Below, one piece after another: positions 1-7,938 of a stretch of 64,000 nucleotides of DNA. The position numbers were made by a program, and so were the translations under genes. The first letter of the stretch is position 1, and each line of letters opens with the position of its first letter. The stretch lies in the NCBI RefSeq assembly GCF_004363095.1, contig NZ_SNYO01000001.1, positions 930,001 through 994,000 of the forward strand, in the 5' to 3' direction. Source of the DNA: Actinomycetospora succinea. Its GTDB lineage: Bacteria; Actinomycetota; Actinomycetes; Mycobacteriales; Pseudonocardiaceae. Below the pieces are notes generated by a model. The model was not told the origin of the DNA. It saw only the letters and a list, made by a program, of their open reading frames with translations, and did not search any database.

Positions 1-1
1 G

Positions 2-721
2 GCGGGCCTCGTGGCCGACCACGTCGACCTCGACGCCGTCGCCGCCCTCGCACGCTCGGCGCCGTCGACGCCGGCGTCGGCCTGGGACCCGGAGGCGGCG
101 GTGGGCCCGGCCGTCCCGGGCGACCCGGTGGTGGCCGTCGCCGGGGGAGCGGCGTTCACCTTCGGCTACCCCGAGCACGTCGAGCTGCTGGCCGCCGGCG
201 GGGCCCAGGTCGTCACCGTCGACCCCGCCCACGACACCGCGCTGCCCCCGGGCACGGCGGGCCTCGTGCTGCCCGGCGGCTTCCCCGAGGAGCACGCCGA
301 GGCCCTGTCCGCCAACGCCGCCCTGCGCGAGGACGTGCGCGCGTTCGCAGCGGCGGGCGGGCCGGTGCACGCCGAGTGCGGCGGGCTGCTCTACCTCGCG
401 CGCTCGCTGGACGGCGCGCCGATGTGCGGGGTGCTCGACGCCAACGCCGCCATGGGCCCCCGCCTGGCGCTGGGCTACCGCACCGCGACGGCCTGCGCCG
501 ACTCCCCGCTCGCCGCGGCCGGCGAGACCGTCACCGGCCACGAGTTCCACCGCACCGTGACGACCCCGCGCGCCGGCGCCGCCCCGGCCTGGCGCTGGGG
601 CGACGCCGAGCCCGAGGGGTTCGTCGCCGGCGGCGTCCACGCCTCCTACCTGCACACCCACCCGGCGGGCCGTCCCGACGGTGTCGCCCGCTGGCTGCGA
701 CACGTCACGATGTCCCGATGA
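2..721 (+). CDS. cobB: Cobyrinic acid a,c-diamide synthase, C-terminal part (5' end outside window)
   Basis: Amidates cobyrinic acid (or its hydrogenobyrinic form) at the a and c side chains in cobalamin synthesis, using glutamine and ATP. Only the last 239 or so codons are present; the reading frame is open from base 2. What remains is the class I glutamine amidotransferase domain: the LVLPGGFPE strand, the nucleophile Cys in HAECGG (codon at 377-379) and the GHEFHRT catalytic-His region near 538-558. The upstream dethiobiotin-synthetase-like ATPase half is outside the window. The stop overlaps the next start as ATGA. A cobE-type gene two genes on supports a cobalamin block. Confidence 0.93.
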   Translation, partial: AGLVADHVDLDAVAALARSAPSTPASAWDPEAAVGPAVPGDPVVAVAGGAAFTFGYPEHVELLAAGGAQVVTVDPAHDTALPPGTAGLVLPGGFPEEHAEALSANAALREDVRAFAAAGGPVHAECGGLLYLARSLDGAPMCGVLDANAAMGPRLALGYRTATACADSPLAAAGETVTGHEFHRTVTTPRAGAAPAWRWGDAEPEGFVAGGVHASYLHTHPAGRPDGVARWLRHVTMSR

Positions 722-1584
722 CCGACCGCCGCGTCACCGTCCACGGGCGCGCCGTCGCCGTCGTCGAGCACGGCGACCCCGCCGGCGCGCCCGTCTTCTT
801 CTTCCACGGCACGCCGGACAGCCGCCTCGGCAAGGACTTCACCGACGGGCCGGCCCGCGAGCGGGGCCTGCGCGTCCTCTGCCCGGACCGCGGCGGGATC
901 GGGCGCTCCGACCCGGTGCCCGGGCGCACGATCGCGGGCTACGCGGGCGAGGTGATCGCGCTGGCCGACGCCCTCGGGATCGACCGCTTCGCGACCGTCG
1001 GCTATTCCGCGGGCGGGCCGTTCGCACTCGCGTGCGCGGCCGGCTGCGGGCCGCGGATCACGGGCACCGCGCTCATGGCCGGCGCCGGGCCCATCGACGA
1101 CCGCCCGGGCGCCCGCGAGGGGCTGGCGAAGTCGGACCTCGAGATGCTCGACAACCTCGACGACCACCCGCGCCGCGAGGCCATGATGCTGCGCCTGCAG
1201 AAGTGGGCGAGCGAGATCGTGCCGAAGACCGCCGTCGCCCAGATCGCCGAGGAGCTCACCGAGCCCGACCGCGCTTTCCTCGCCCGGCGCTCCCCGAAGG
1301 AGGAGATGTCCTTCTTCGTGGAGTCGTTGCGCCAGGGGCCCGCGGGGGTGATGGAGGAGTACCGGCTGTGGGCGCAACCCTGGAAGATCGACTGGTCCGC
1401 GGTCACCACGCCCGTCGAGATCTTCCAGGGCGAGGCCGACGCCATGGTGCCGATGCACCACGCCGAGGACATCGCCTCGCGCCTCCCCACCGGCGTCGGG
1501 CGCCTGCACCGGCTCCCGGCCACCGGGCACCTGTCGATCCAGGACCACGTCGGCGACGTGCTCGACGCGCTGGTGACGCCGTAG
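718..1584 (+). CDS. Alpha/beta-hydrolase fold protein
   Basis: A 288-residue cytosolic alpha/beta hydrolase, substrate unknown. The oxyanion region is FFFHGTPDSR near residue 23, the nucleophile elbow is GYSAGG with Ser97, and a C-terminal TGHLSI supplies the likely catalytic His; an acid residue in the GEADAMVP region fits the usual triad. The ATG overlaps the cobB stop by 4 nt (ATGA) and the next gene starts directly after its stop, so it is translated within a cobalamin-linked operon. A role in cobalamin synthesis is not implied by the fold; it may simply be a passenger. The family assignment is firm, the function open. Confidence 0.85.
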   Translation: MTDRRVTVHGRAVAVVEHGDPAGAPVFFFHGTPDSRLGKDFTDGPARERGLRVLCPDRGGIGRSDPVPGRTIAGYAGEVIALADALGIDRFATVGYSAGGPFALACAAGCGPRITGTALMAGAGPIDDRPGAREGLAKSDLEMLDNLDDHPRREAMMLRLQKWASEIVPKTAVAQIAEELTEPDRAFLARRSPKEEMSFFVESLRQGPAGVMEEYRLWAQPWKIDWSAVTTPVEIFQGEADAMVPMHHAEDIASRLPTGVGRLHRLPATGHLSIQDHVGDVLDALVTP

Positions 1585-1935
1585 ATGGTGCTCGTCCTGG
1601 GCGTCGGGATCGAGCCGGGCACGCCGCTGGCGCACCTGCAGGAGGCGGTGGGCGCGCTCGGCCTCGACGGCGTCGACGTCGTCGCGACGATCGTGACGCG
1701 GGCGTCGGAGCCGGCGGTCCTGGAGCTCGCCGCGGGGCGCCTGCTGCGGACCTACCCCGCGAGCGAGCTCGACACCGTCGACGTCCCCAGCCCCTCGGCC
1801 GTCGTCCGCCGCCTCACCGGCACCGGCAGCGTCGCCGAGGCGGCCGCGATCCTCGCCGCCCGCGAGCACGGCGGCGGCGTGCTCGTGATGCCGAAGCAGC
1901 GGGGGCGCGGGGTGACGGTGGCGGTGGCCCGCTGA
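1585..1935 (+). CDS. cobE: CobE/CbiG C-terminal domain cobalamin biosynthesis protein
   Basis: A 116-residue protein with the CobE/GbiG C-terminal fold: LGVGIEPGTP at the N terminus, an internal VATIVTRASEPAVLELA segment, the PSPSAVV loop, TGTGSVAEAAA, and the closing VMPKQRGRGVTVAVAR. CobE acts in the aerobic cobalamin pathway; its exact chemistry is poorly known, while the CbiG homologue opens the ring-A lactone in the anaerobic route. Length is close to stand-alone CobE. The ATG follows the preceding stop with no gap, and cobB is two genes upstream. It ends exactly where the convergent hydrolase gene ends. Confidence 0.8.
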   Translation: MVLVLGVGIEPGTPLAHLQEAVGALGLDGVDVVATIVTRASEPAVLELAAGRLLRTYPASELDTVDVPSPSAVVRRLTGTGSVAEAAAILAAREHGGGVLVMPKQRGRGVTVAVAR

Positions 1936-2604
1936 TCACCGACGAGCGGCGTCGAGCAGGAGGTCGCGGAGCTGCTCGGGGACGTCGCGCATGAGGTTGT
2001 GGGCGGCGTCGAGCTCGTGGACCGACCAGGCCGGGTCGTCGCGCAGCCGGGCGAGGGTGTCGACGAACGGCGAGGTGAGCGCGCCCCAGTCCTTCGCGTA
2101 GAGGTAGACGCGCTTCCGGTGGCGCTCGAGACCGTGCGCGAGGACGGCGGGCTGCTCGAGGGTCGCGAGCGGGTGGTCGGTCGCGCGGGCGTCGAAGAAC
2201 GGGAGCTTCGGGACGAGGCCGGTCGCGCGGCCCTCGCCGTACCAGGCGCGCTCGTGGTCGTCGGTCATCGTCCGGGCGGTCTCGCCGTCGCGGGGGACGA
2301 AGGCGTCGAGGTAGACGAGCGCGTCCACCGTCTCGGGGCGACGGTCGGCGGCGACGGTCATCGGGAGCCCGCCGTAGCTGTGCCCGGCGAGGACCACCGG
2401 CCCGTCGGCGGCGTCGAGGGCACGCACGACGTCGGCGACGTGGGTCTCGAGGTCGACGGCGGGGTCGGGCGGGGTGTCCGGGTCGCCGACCGAGGTCAGG
2501 GTCAGCGCGTTGACGGTGTGGCCGGCGGCGCGCAGCTCGGCGGCGAGGTCGTCGAAGCACCAGCCGCCGTGGCACATCCCGGGGACGAGGACGAAGGTGG
2601 TCAT
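1936..2604 (-). CDS. Alpha/beta-hydrolase (esterase/EstC-like)
   Basis: A 222-residue alpha/beta hydrolase of the small esterase type (EstC, methyl-salicylate esterase-like). It opens with TTFVLVPGMCHGGWCFDDLA (oxyanion loop), has the nucleophile elbow AGHSYGG, and a late HELDAAHNLMRDVPEQL segment with the probable catalytic His. I chose the ATG at 2604 because the conserved fold begins there; the frame is open further upstream (to 2691) but that part is not hydrolase-like. It lies convergent to cobE with no spacer. Substrate unknown; not related in sequence to the neighbouring hydrolase at 718-1584. Confidence 0.85.
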   Translation of the reverse strand: MTTFVLVPGMCHGGWCFDDLAAELRAAGHTVNALTLTSVGDPDTPPDPAVDLETHVADVVRALDAADGPVVLAGHSYGGLPMTVAADRRPETVDALVYLDAFVPRDGETARTMTDDHERAWYGEGRATGLVPKLPFFDARATDHPLATLEQPAVLAHGLERHRKRVYLYAKDWGALTSPFVDTLARLRDDPAWSVHELDAAHNLMRDVPEQLRDLLLDAARR

Positions 2605-2730
2605 GGCGTCGATCGTCGCGGCCCGCGAGCCATACGTCGAAGACATGTCAGGTCTGTGTGCCATCACCGCAGCTTCTGATCGGCGTGGCACTCGCCTCGG
2701 GGCTCACGTCCGGCGCCGGGACGCGCGAAG

Positions 2731-3213
2731 ATGGCGGCCATGAGCGAGCAGTCCCGGTACGGCGCGCCGTCGCCGGCCGACGGGCCGACCACGCCCGGCA
2801 CCGGAGCGGTGTCCCGGGCCGAGCTGGCCGGTGATCGACTGCCGGGTGATCGACCGCCGGGTGATCGACCGGCGGGCGATCGAGTGGCCGGGCCGCCGTC
2901 GGAACCCGTGACGATCCCCGACGGTGCCGCGGCGGCGCGCCCGCGCATCCGGACCTCGCCGGGGCGGACGCGGATCGGCGGCGCGTGGATCGGGCTGATC
3001 CTCGGTGCCGTGGTGCTCGTGTTCCTGCTGGTCTTCATCCTCCAGAACCTCGACCCGGCGCGCGTCGTGTTCCTCGGGCTGGAGGCCACCCTGCCGCTCG
3101 GCATCTGGCTCTTGTTCGCCGCGATCGCCGGGGTGCTGCTGCTCGCCATCCCCGGACTCGGGCGGATGGTGCAGTGGCGCCGTGCGGCCAAGCGCACGGG
3201 GAGGACCCGTTGA
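2731..3213 (+). CDS. LapA/DUF1049-type membrane protein with N-terminal repeat linker
   Basis: A 160-residue integral membrane protein. The first 80 residues are polar and disordered, with four near-identical 5-residue units (GDRLP, GDRPP, GDRPA, GDRVA) from 15-nt tandem repeats. Two hydrophobic segments follow: about 88-110 (WIGLILGAVVLVFLLVFILQ), ending in the NLDPARVVFLG turn typical of LapA domains, and about 124-146, then a basic tail. LapA-like proteins assist envelope assembly in Gram-negatives; their actinobacterial role is unknown. ATG codons at 2731 and 2740 are both possible. The stop overlaps the next start (TTGA). Confidence 0.8.
   Translation: MAAMSEQSRYGAPSPADGPTTPGTGAVSRAELAGDRLPGDRPPGDRPAGDRVAGPPSEPVTIPDGAAAARPRIRTSPGRTRIGGAWIGLILGAVVLVFLLVFILQNLDPARVVFLGLEATLPLGIWLLFAAIAGVLLLAIPGLGRMVQWRRAAKRTGRTR
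2830..2889 (+). repeat. Four 15-nt in-frame tandem units
   Basis: Units start at 2830, 2845, 2860 and 2875 and begin ggtgatcga or ggcgatcga. They encode the GDRxP repeats in the cytosolic tail of the LapA-like protein; because the unit is a multiple of three, copy number can change without breaking the frame. Confidence 0.85.
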
Positions 3214-4298
3214 CGAACCCGTCGCTGCGCCTGGCCGGCGCGCCGTTGCCGCTGGTCGGGCGCGCCCGCGCCTACGTCTGCGGGATCACGCCCTACGACA
3301 CGACCCACCTCGGCCACGCGTCGACGTTCGTGTGGGCCGACGTGGCCTCCCGCGTGCTGCGTCGCCTCGGGATCGAGGTCGTGAGCTGCCGGAACGTCAC
3401 CGACGTCGACGACGTCCTCGACGCCGCCGCCGAGCGGGCCGGGGCGCGGTTCGACAGCTTCGCCGCCGTCGGACAGTTCCGCTTCGACCACGACATGGCC
3501 GCGCTCGGCGTCCGCCCGCCGACCCACGAGCCGCGCGCGCACAACCACGTCGACGGCGTCGTCGCCCTCGCCGCGGCGCTGCTCGAGCGGGGTGCGGCGT
3601 ACGAGCGGGGCGGGGCGGTGCTGTTCCGTTCTTCTTTGTTGCCGTCGGTGGCCGATCCCGTCGGCGACGAGACGTCCAGCGAGGCGCCCTGGCCCCACGC
3701 CGAGAACCCGGCGGACGCCCTCGTCTGGCGCCCGGCGCAGCCCGGCGAGGCCGCCTGGCCCAGCCCGTGGGGCGACGGGCGCCCCGGCTGGCACGCGGAG
3801 TGCGCGGCGATGGCGCTCACGGTCCTCGGCTCGTCGATCGACCTGCACATCGGCGGCGCCGACCTCCGCCACCCGCACCACACCACCCAGGCCGCGATGG
3901 TCGAGGCGGTCACCGGCGTCGCGCCCTTCGCCCGGGCGCGCCTGCACGTCGGCACGGTGCGCGTGGACGGCGAGAAGATGGCCAAATCGGCGGGGAACCT
4001 GCTGCTCGTCGGCGAGCTCCTCGAGACCCACCCGGCCGCCGCTGTGCGGCTGCTCCTGCTCGACCGGCCCTGGGCGCAGCCGTGGGACGTCACCACGGGC
4101 GCCCTCGACGCCGCCGCCGCGCGCCTCGAGCGCCTCTACGCCGCCGCGGCCCGGCACCCCGGCGGCGACGGCCCGGCGGCCGAGGCCGTCCTCGCGCGGC
4201 TGCTCGACGACCTCGACGTGCCCGGGGCGCTCGATCTCGCCGAGACCGAGGGCGGCGAAGCGGCCCGGACGACGCTGGCGGTGCTGGGGCTGGCGTGA
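3210..4298 (+). CDS. MshC/cysteinyl-tRNA synthetase-like ligase, short form
   Basis: A 362-residue class I aminoacyl-tRNA-synthetase fold enzyme that probably activates cysteine. Seen: AYVCGITPYDTTHLGHA at 21-37, with zinc-ligand candidate Cys24 and the HIGH-like HLGH; WHAEC with Cys198; HPHHTTQ with His223/224; and KMAKS at 256-260. The THLGHA wording and loss of the usual HHENE glutamate resemble MshC, the mycothiol ligase joining Cys to GlcN-Ins, more than CysRS. It is about 50 residues shorter than MshC and ends soon after the catalytic core, with no anticodon-binding domain. TTG start, overlapping the LapA stop by 4 nt. It may be MshC itself or a paralogue. Confidence 0.75.
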   Translation: MTNPSLRLAGAPLPLVGRARAYVCGITPYDTTHLGHASTFVWADVASRVLRRLGIEVVSCRNVTDVDDVLDAAAERAGARFDSFAAVGQFRFDHDMAALGVRPPTHEPRAHNHVDGVVALAAALLERGAAYERGGAVLFRSSLLPSVADPVGDETSSEAPWPHAENPADALVWRPAQPGEAAWPSPWGDGRPGWHAECAAMALTVLGSSIDLHIGGADLRHPHHTTQAAMVEAVTGVAPFARARLHVGTVRVDGEKMAKSAGNLLLVGELLETHPAAAVRLLLLDRPWAQPWDVTTGALDAAAARLERLYAAAARHPGGDGPAAEAVLARLLDDLDVPGALDLAETEGGEAARTTLAVLGLA

Positions 4299-4324
4299 GC
4301 CGTGGTTCGCGCGCCGTGGTTACT

Positions 4325-4368
4325 GAGCGAAGGGCACCTTGGCTCGGATAGACCGGCGAGGGGCGCCC
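4325..4368 (+). repeat. 44-nt dispersed intergenic repeat, copy A
   Basis: Matches 53254-53297 at 41 of 44 positions. It begins gagcgaagggcacctt and ends ggggcgccc. It can fold as gagcgaagg with ccttggctc (one mismatch here), or alternatively gggcacc with ggcgccc. It lies between the MshC-like gene and the HNH gene; a terminator-like or REP-like role is possible. Confidence 0.7.
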
Positions 4369-4470
4369 TACGCCGGATCATCGGGGTGCTCGGGCTGCGG
4401 ATTGTTGCCGGTCGCGGAGTTCGTTGAGGCGGTCTCCGCGAACGGGCCCGGCGTTGTCGGGGGTGCGCTC

Positions 4471-4491
4471 TAGAATCGAACACATGAGCGA
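4471..4491 (+). promoter_or_regulatory. Leaderless -10 box and LexA-like site at the HNH gene start
   Basis: TAGAAT at 4471-4476 sits 7 nt before the ATG at 4484. It overlaps TCGAAC-ACAT-GAGCGA (4476-4491), which matches the mycobacterial SOS box TCGAAC-N4-GTTCGA at 10 of 12 positions. No clear -35 element. The site spans the start codon, as seen in other 13E12-type genes. Confidence 0.45.
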
Positions 4492-5905
4492 ACGGGTGCT
4501 CGGGTCGGTGGAGCGGGACGCGATCGAGCGCGCCCGCCTCGGCGAGATCGCCCGCCGCCGGGAGGACTACGCGCGTCTCGAGCAGGTCGCTGCGCTGGAG
4601 GAGCTGCAGGTCGCGGAGGTCAGCGGGGCGCGTTCGACTGGGCGGTTGCTCGAGGAGCTGTGGCGGATCGGCGCGGTCGAGGCGAAACGGCTGGTCGCCG
4701 AGGCTGCCGACCTGTGCCCGCGCCGCTCCATCATCGGAGAGGCGCTGCCGGCGCGGTTGCCGGCCACCGCCGCGGCGGCGAAGAGTGGGCTGCTCGGCCC
4801 GGCGCACATCGCGATCATCCGCACGACGATGCGCCGTCTCGACCGGGTCGAGGGTCTGCCGCTCGAGGAGTGGGTCGAGGCCGAGCGCCGCCTGGCCGAC
4901 GACGCGACCCGGCTCGGCCCCAAGGGGTTGCAGGCGGTCGCGGACCGGTTGTTGGCCCATCTCGATCCGGACGGTCAGGAGCCGCCCGAGGAGAACGCGG
5001 GCTGCGACGACGAGTTGCTGTTCACCCGCCGCAAGAACGGGGTGCTGCACTTCCGCGGCCGAATGTCGGATCCGGTCGACGCCGAGGCGTTCCAGACTGT
5101 CGTCGACGACCTCGCCGCCCCGTGCGGTCCCGACGACACCCGTGAGCTGGCCCTGCGCCGCATCGAAGGCCTCAAAGACCTCGTCGGGGACGCGCGCCGA
5201 CCGCACGGCATCTCCGCCGACGGACCCGACGGCGAACCTGGTGACGGAGCCACCGACGGAGCCACCGACGGAGCCACCGACGGACCTGTCGATGGACCCC
5301 GCGATGGGTACGGGCCGGCGGATGGGTCAGACCAGGCGGACGCCCCGGAGGCTTTGATCCCCGAGCCGCGCCGCCCCGCATCCGAGCGCCGCCGCCCGGT
5401 GCCCGGGCGACCGGGGCGGGCGTTGCTGACCATCACCATCGATCACCGCTGGCTGCGTGGGGCGCTCACCGAGAGGGGCGGCTACGGCGTCCTGGAGTCC
5501 GGGGTGCGGGTGCATCCGGGCACGGTGCGCCGCTGGGCGTGCGACGCCGAGATCGTCCCGGTGGTGCTGGGCAGCAAGTCCGAACCCCTCGACGTCGGGC
5601 GCCTGCAGCGCACCGCGCCAGACGCGATCCGCCGGGCGCTCAATCTGCGCGACGGGGGCTGCGCGTTCCCCGGCTGCACCCTCCCACCCCGGCGCTGCCA
5701 GGCCCACCACGTCAAAGAGTGGATCGACCACGGGCCCACGGCGACCGAGAACATGTGCCTGCTGTGCCGATATCACCACCAGGTGATCCACCACGGGCAC
5801 TGGACCATCCAGATGATCGACGGGCTGCCCTGGTTCACCCCACCCTGGATCATCGACCCCGAACGACGACCCCGACCCGGCGGACGACCACGCGTCCCCC
5901 TCTGA
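4484..5905 (+). CDS. DUF222/HNH endonuclease domain protein (13E12 repeat family)
   Basis: A 473-residue member of the abundant actinobacterial DUF222-HNH family. DUF222 covers roughly residues 20-330, and the C-terminal HNH nuclease has CAFPGC, CQAHHVKEWIDHG and NMCLLCRYHH, giving both the metal-binding cysteine pairs and the catalytic His. Between them is a low-complexity linker with three 12-nt repeats coding ATDG. The family is often found as dispersed near-copies; whether they cut DNA in vivo is not established. The ATG at 4484 was chosen because the conserved MSERVLGSVERDAIERAR start follows a TAGAAT box. The gene is free-standing between short intergenic repeats and a hairpin. Confidence 0.88.
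   Translation: MSERVLGSVERDAIERARLGEIARRREDYARLEQVAALEELQVAEVSGARSTGRLLEELWRIGAVEAKRLVAEAADLCPRRSIIGEALPARLPATAAAAKSGLLGPAHIAIIRTTMRRLDRVEGLPLEEWVEAERRLADDATRLGPKGLQAVADRLLAHLDPDGQEPPEENAGCDDELLFTRRKNGVLHFRGRMSDPVDAEAFQTVVDDLAAPCGPDDTRELALRRIEGLKDLVGDARRPHGISADGPDGEPGDGATDGATDGATDGPVDGPRDGYGPADGSDQADAPEALIPEPRRPASERRRPVPGRPGRALLTITIDHRWLRGALTERGGYGVLESGVRVHPGTVRRWACDAEIVPVVLGSKSEPLDVGRLQRTAPDAIRRALNLRDGGCAFPGCTLPPRRCQAHHVKEWIDHGPTATENMCLLCRYHHQVIHHGHWTIQMIDGLPWFTPPWIIDPERRPRPGGRPRVPL
5243..5284 (+). repeat. 12-nt tandem repeat in HNH gene linker
   Basis: Three perfect copies of gacggagccacc and a half copy, coding DGAT repeats in the linker between the DUF222 and HNH parts. In-frame and therefore length-variable. 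Confidence 0.9.
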
Positions 5906-5935
5906 GGCGTCGCGGGCGGTGCGTCCCGCGTCGCC
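5906..5935 (+). terminator. Hairpin directly after the HNH stop codon
   Basis: ggcgtcgcggg (5906-5916) pairs with cccgcgtcgcc (5925-5935), with one T-T mismatch and an 8-nt loop, starting at the base after the TGA. No U-tract follows, as is usual in high-GC actinobacteria. The rest of 5936-6093 holds a TACCGT box at 6031-6036 and the ribosome site of the next gene. Confidence 0.6.
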
Positions 5936-6093
5936 GAGGCGGCGCGATCTCTGCCCGGTCGTGGGCGTGGCGCGTCGAACACCTCTCCGCGTGTCATGGC
6001 GCGGCGCGCCGGATCTCGTCGAACATCCCCCTACCGTGGGCCGCGCGCCTGGGTGGGAGGCCCCGTCCCCGGCGGCGGAGGGGAGGTGGCCTC

Positions 6094-7938
6094 GTGGTGG
6101 TGGGCACCCGATGGTGGCGTCGTACCGACGCCGAGCTCGGCGCGGAGGACGTCTGGGGCGGACCGGACGAGGTGACCCTCGCGCCCGCCCCCCGCAACTC
6201 GCCCGACGACGCCGAGCGCGAGGCCCGCGAGACGACCGGCGCGGGAGAGACGCCCCAACGCACGGCGCACGACGAGCGCGCGGCGCGCGATCAAGCTGAG
6301 CGCGAAGCGCGTGAGCAGGCTGAACGCGAGAGCCGCGAGGCTGCCGAACAGGAGGCGCGCGACCAGGCTGAACGCGAAGCTCGCGAGACCGCCGAGCGGG
6401 AGGCTCGCGAGAAGGCCGAGCAGGAAGCACGCGAGACTGCCGAACGGGAGGCGCGCGAGAAGGCCGAGCAGGAAGCCCGCGAGACCGCCGAACGCGAAGC
6501 GCGCGAGCAGGCCGAACGCGAAGCCCGCGAGACTGCCGAACGGGAGGCTCGCGCGAAGGCCGAGCAGGAAGCTCGCGAGGCCGCCGAACGCGAAGCCCGC
6601 GAGACCGCTGAACGCGAGGCCCGCGAGAAGGCCGAGCAGGAAGCTCGCGAGGCCGCCGAACGCGAGGCACGCGAGACTGCCGAGCGGGAGGCTCGCGAGC
6701 AGGCCGAACGCGAGGCGCGCGAGCAGGCCGAGCGCGAAGCGCGCGAGCAGGCTGAGCAGGAAGCGCGTGAGCGGGCCGAACGGGAGGCCCGCGAGAAGGC
6801 TGAGCAGGAAGCTCGCGAGGCAGCGGAGCGCGACGCCCGCGAGGCCGCCGAACGCGAGGCCCGCGAGAAGGCCGAGCAGGAGGCTCGCGAGAAGGCCGAG
6901 CAAGAAGCACGCGAGCAGGCCGAACGCGAAGCGCGGGAGAAGGCCGAACGCGAAGCCCGCGAACGCGAAGCGCGCGCCAGGGCGGCGCGCGCAGCGGCCG
7001 AGCGCGAGGCGCGGGAGAAGGCCGAGCAGGAGCGTGTCGCGACGCTGCCCGGGGAGGCGGTGTCACCGTCCGTCGCGCGCCAGGCCGCCGCGCGGGACGA
7101 GGCGGCGCGGCAGGCGGCGAAGGCGGACCGGAAGCGCCGCCGTCGGCGCGTGCTCCTGATCTTCCTCATCGCGTTGGCGGCGGTGGCGGCCGTGTGGATC
7201 GTGCCGCGGCTGATCGCGCTCGCGCTGGCGATCGTGACGGCGCTCGGCGGGGGCTCGGCCGCGGTCCCGGCGAGCGCGGTGGAGACGCCGGTGGCCGCGG
7301 CGTCCGCCGCCGGTGCGGCACCGGCACCGGCGGCACCCGCACCCCGCCAGGAGCTGCCCCGTGGCGGGACGACGATCGCGCCCGACCACCGGGTCGTCGT
7401 GCTCCGCGCGACGCCCGGCGTGTCGACGGAGGAGACGGCCGATCGCGTCGAGTCCACCGCGACGGCGTTCCGCACCACCGACCGGGAGGCGCTGCCGGCG
7501 CTCGAGCTGCCGGTGGCCGACGCGGCCGCGAGCGGTGCCGCGTGGCAGCAGCTCGCCCTCACCCGCGCCCACCGCCAGCTGCTGGTGCTCGCGGTCCCCA
7601 CCGGCCCGACCGGCGTCGTCGAGGCCGTCGAGCCCTGGGAGCGCCTGCTCCGCGAGCCCGACGTCGGCCTCGCCCTCGACGCCGCGACGCCGCTCCCGCC
7701 CGAGGAGCTCGGCGCGGCGACGCGCTGGCTCGCCGACGTCGTCCGGGCGGCGAACCTCCCGCAGAAGCTGCTCGTGGTCCCGGGCGCGGCGACCGGCGCG
7801 CCCCCGGAGATCGCCCTCGTCGCCACGGGCGACGCGACCCCGCCCGCGCTGCGCGGGACCGTCGTGCCCACCGGCGGCCCGAGCGCCCGCGAGATCCTCG
7901 CGGCCGAGCCGGCCCCGGACGTCGTCCTCTACCGCTGA
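6094..7938 (+). CDS. Membrane protein with 28 charged octapeptide repeats and a conserved extracytoplasmic domain
   Basis: A 614-residue protein of unknown function. Residues 1-65 are acidic and polar. Residues 68-291 are 28 uninterrupted octads of the form AEREARE-x or AEQEARE-x. The eight-residue period and alternating E/R suggest a rigid single alpha-helix rather than a heptad coiled coil. A basic stretch, a transmembrane helix at about 351-373 (VLLIFLIALAAVAAVWIV), and an Ala/Pro linker follow. The C-terminal domain (about 425-614) contains LLREPDVGLALD and LADVVRAANLPQKLLVV, which recall secreted actinobacterial proteins with a GLALDPEW motif; that link is from memory and tentative. The GTG at 6094 follows ggaggggagg. 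Topology would put the helix inside the cell. Confidence 0.75.
   Translation: MVVGTRWWRRTDAELGAEDVWGGPDEVTLAPAPRNSPDDAEREARETTGAGETPQRTAHDERAARDQAEREAREQAERESREAAEQEARDQAEREARETAEREAREKAEQEARETAEREAREKAEQEARETAEREAREQAEREARETAEREARAKAEQEAREAAEREARETAEREAREKAEQEAREAAEREARETAEREAREQAEREAREQAEREAREQAEQEARERAEREAREKAEQEAREAAERDAREAAEREAREKAEQEAREKAEQEAREQAEREAREKAEREAREREARARAARAAAEREAREKAEQERVATLPGEAVSPSVARQAAARDEAARQAAKADRKRRRRRVLLIFLIALAAVAAVWIVPRLIALALAIVTALGGGSAAVPASAVETPVAAASAAGAAPAPAAPAPRQELPRGGTTIAPDHRVVVLRATPGVSTEETADRVESTATAFRTTDREALPALELPVADAAASGAAWQQLALTRAHRQLLVLAVPTGPTGVVEAVEPWERLLREPDVGLALDAATPLPPEELGAATRWLADVVRAANLPQKLLVVPGAATGAPPEIALVATGDATPPALRGTVVPTGGPSAREILAAEPAPDVVLYR
6295..6966 (+). 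repeat. 24-nt tandem repeat, 28 units
   Basis: Each unit codes one AE(R/Q)EARE-x octapeptide. Units vary at synonymous positions and at the eighth residue (Q, T, K, A, R), so this is an old but homogenised array. The low complexity keeps all six frames open here, which produces spurious long opposite-strand frames. Confidence 0.95.

Noticed and set aside
3210-4298. True cysteinyl-tRNA synthetase
   Set aside because: The protein ends shortly after the KMAKS core, lacks the anticodon-binding domain, and the zinc/active-site wording is MshC-like.
6291-7871. Long opposite-strand frames (Ser/Arg-Ala repeats) across the octad array
   Set aside because: The 24-nt repeat avoids stops in all frames. 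These translations are low-complexity mirrors with no start signal or family resemblance; the plus-strand gene has a ribosome site, a membrane helix and a conserved domain.
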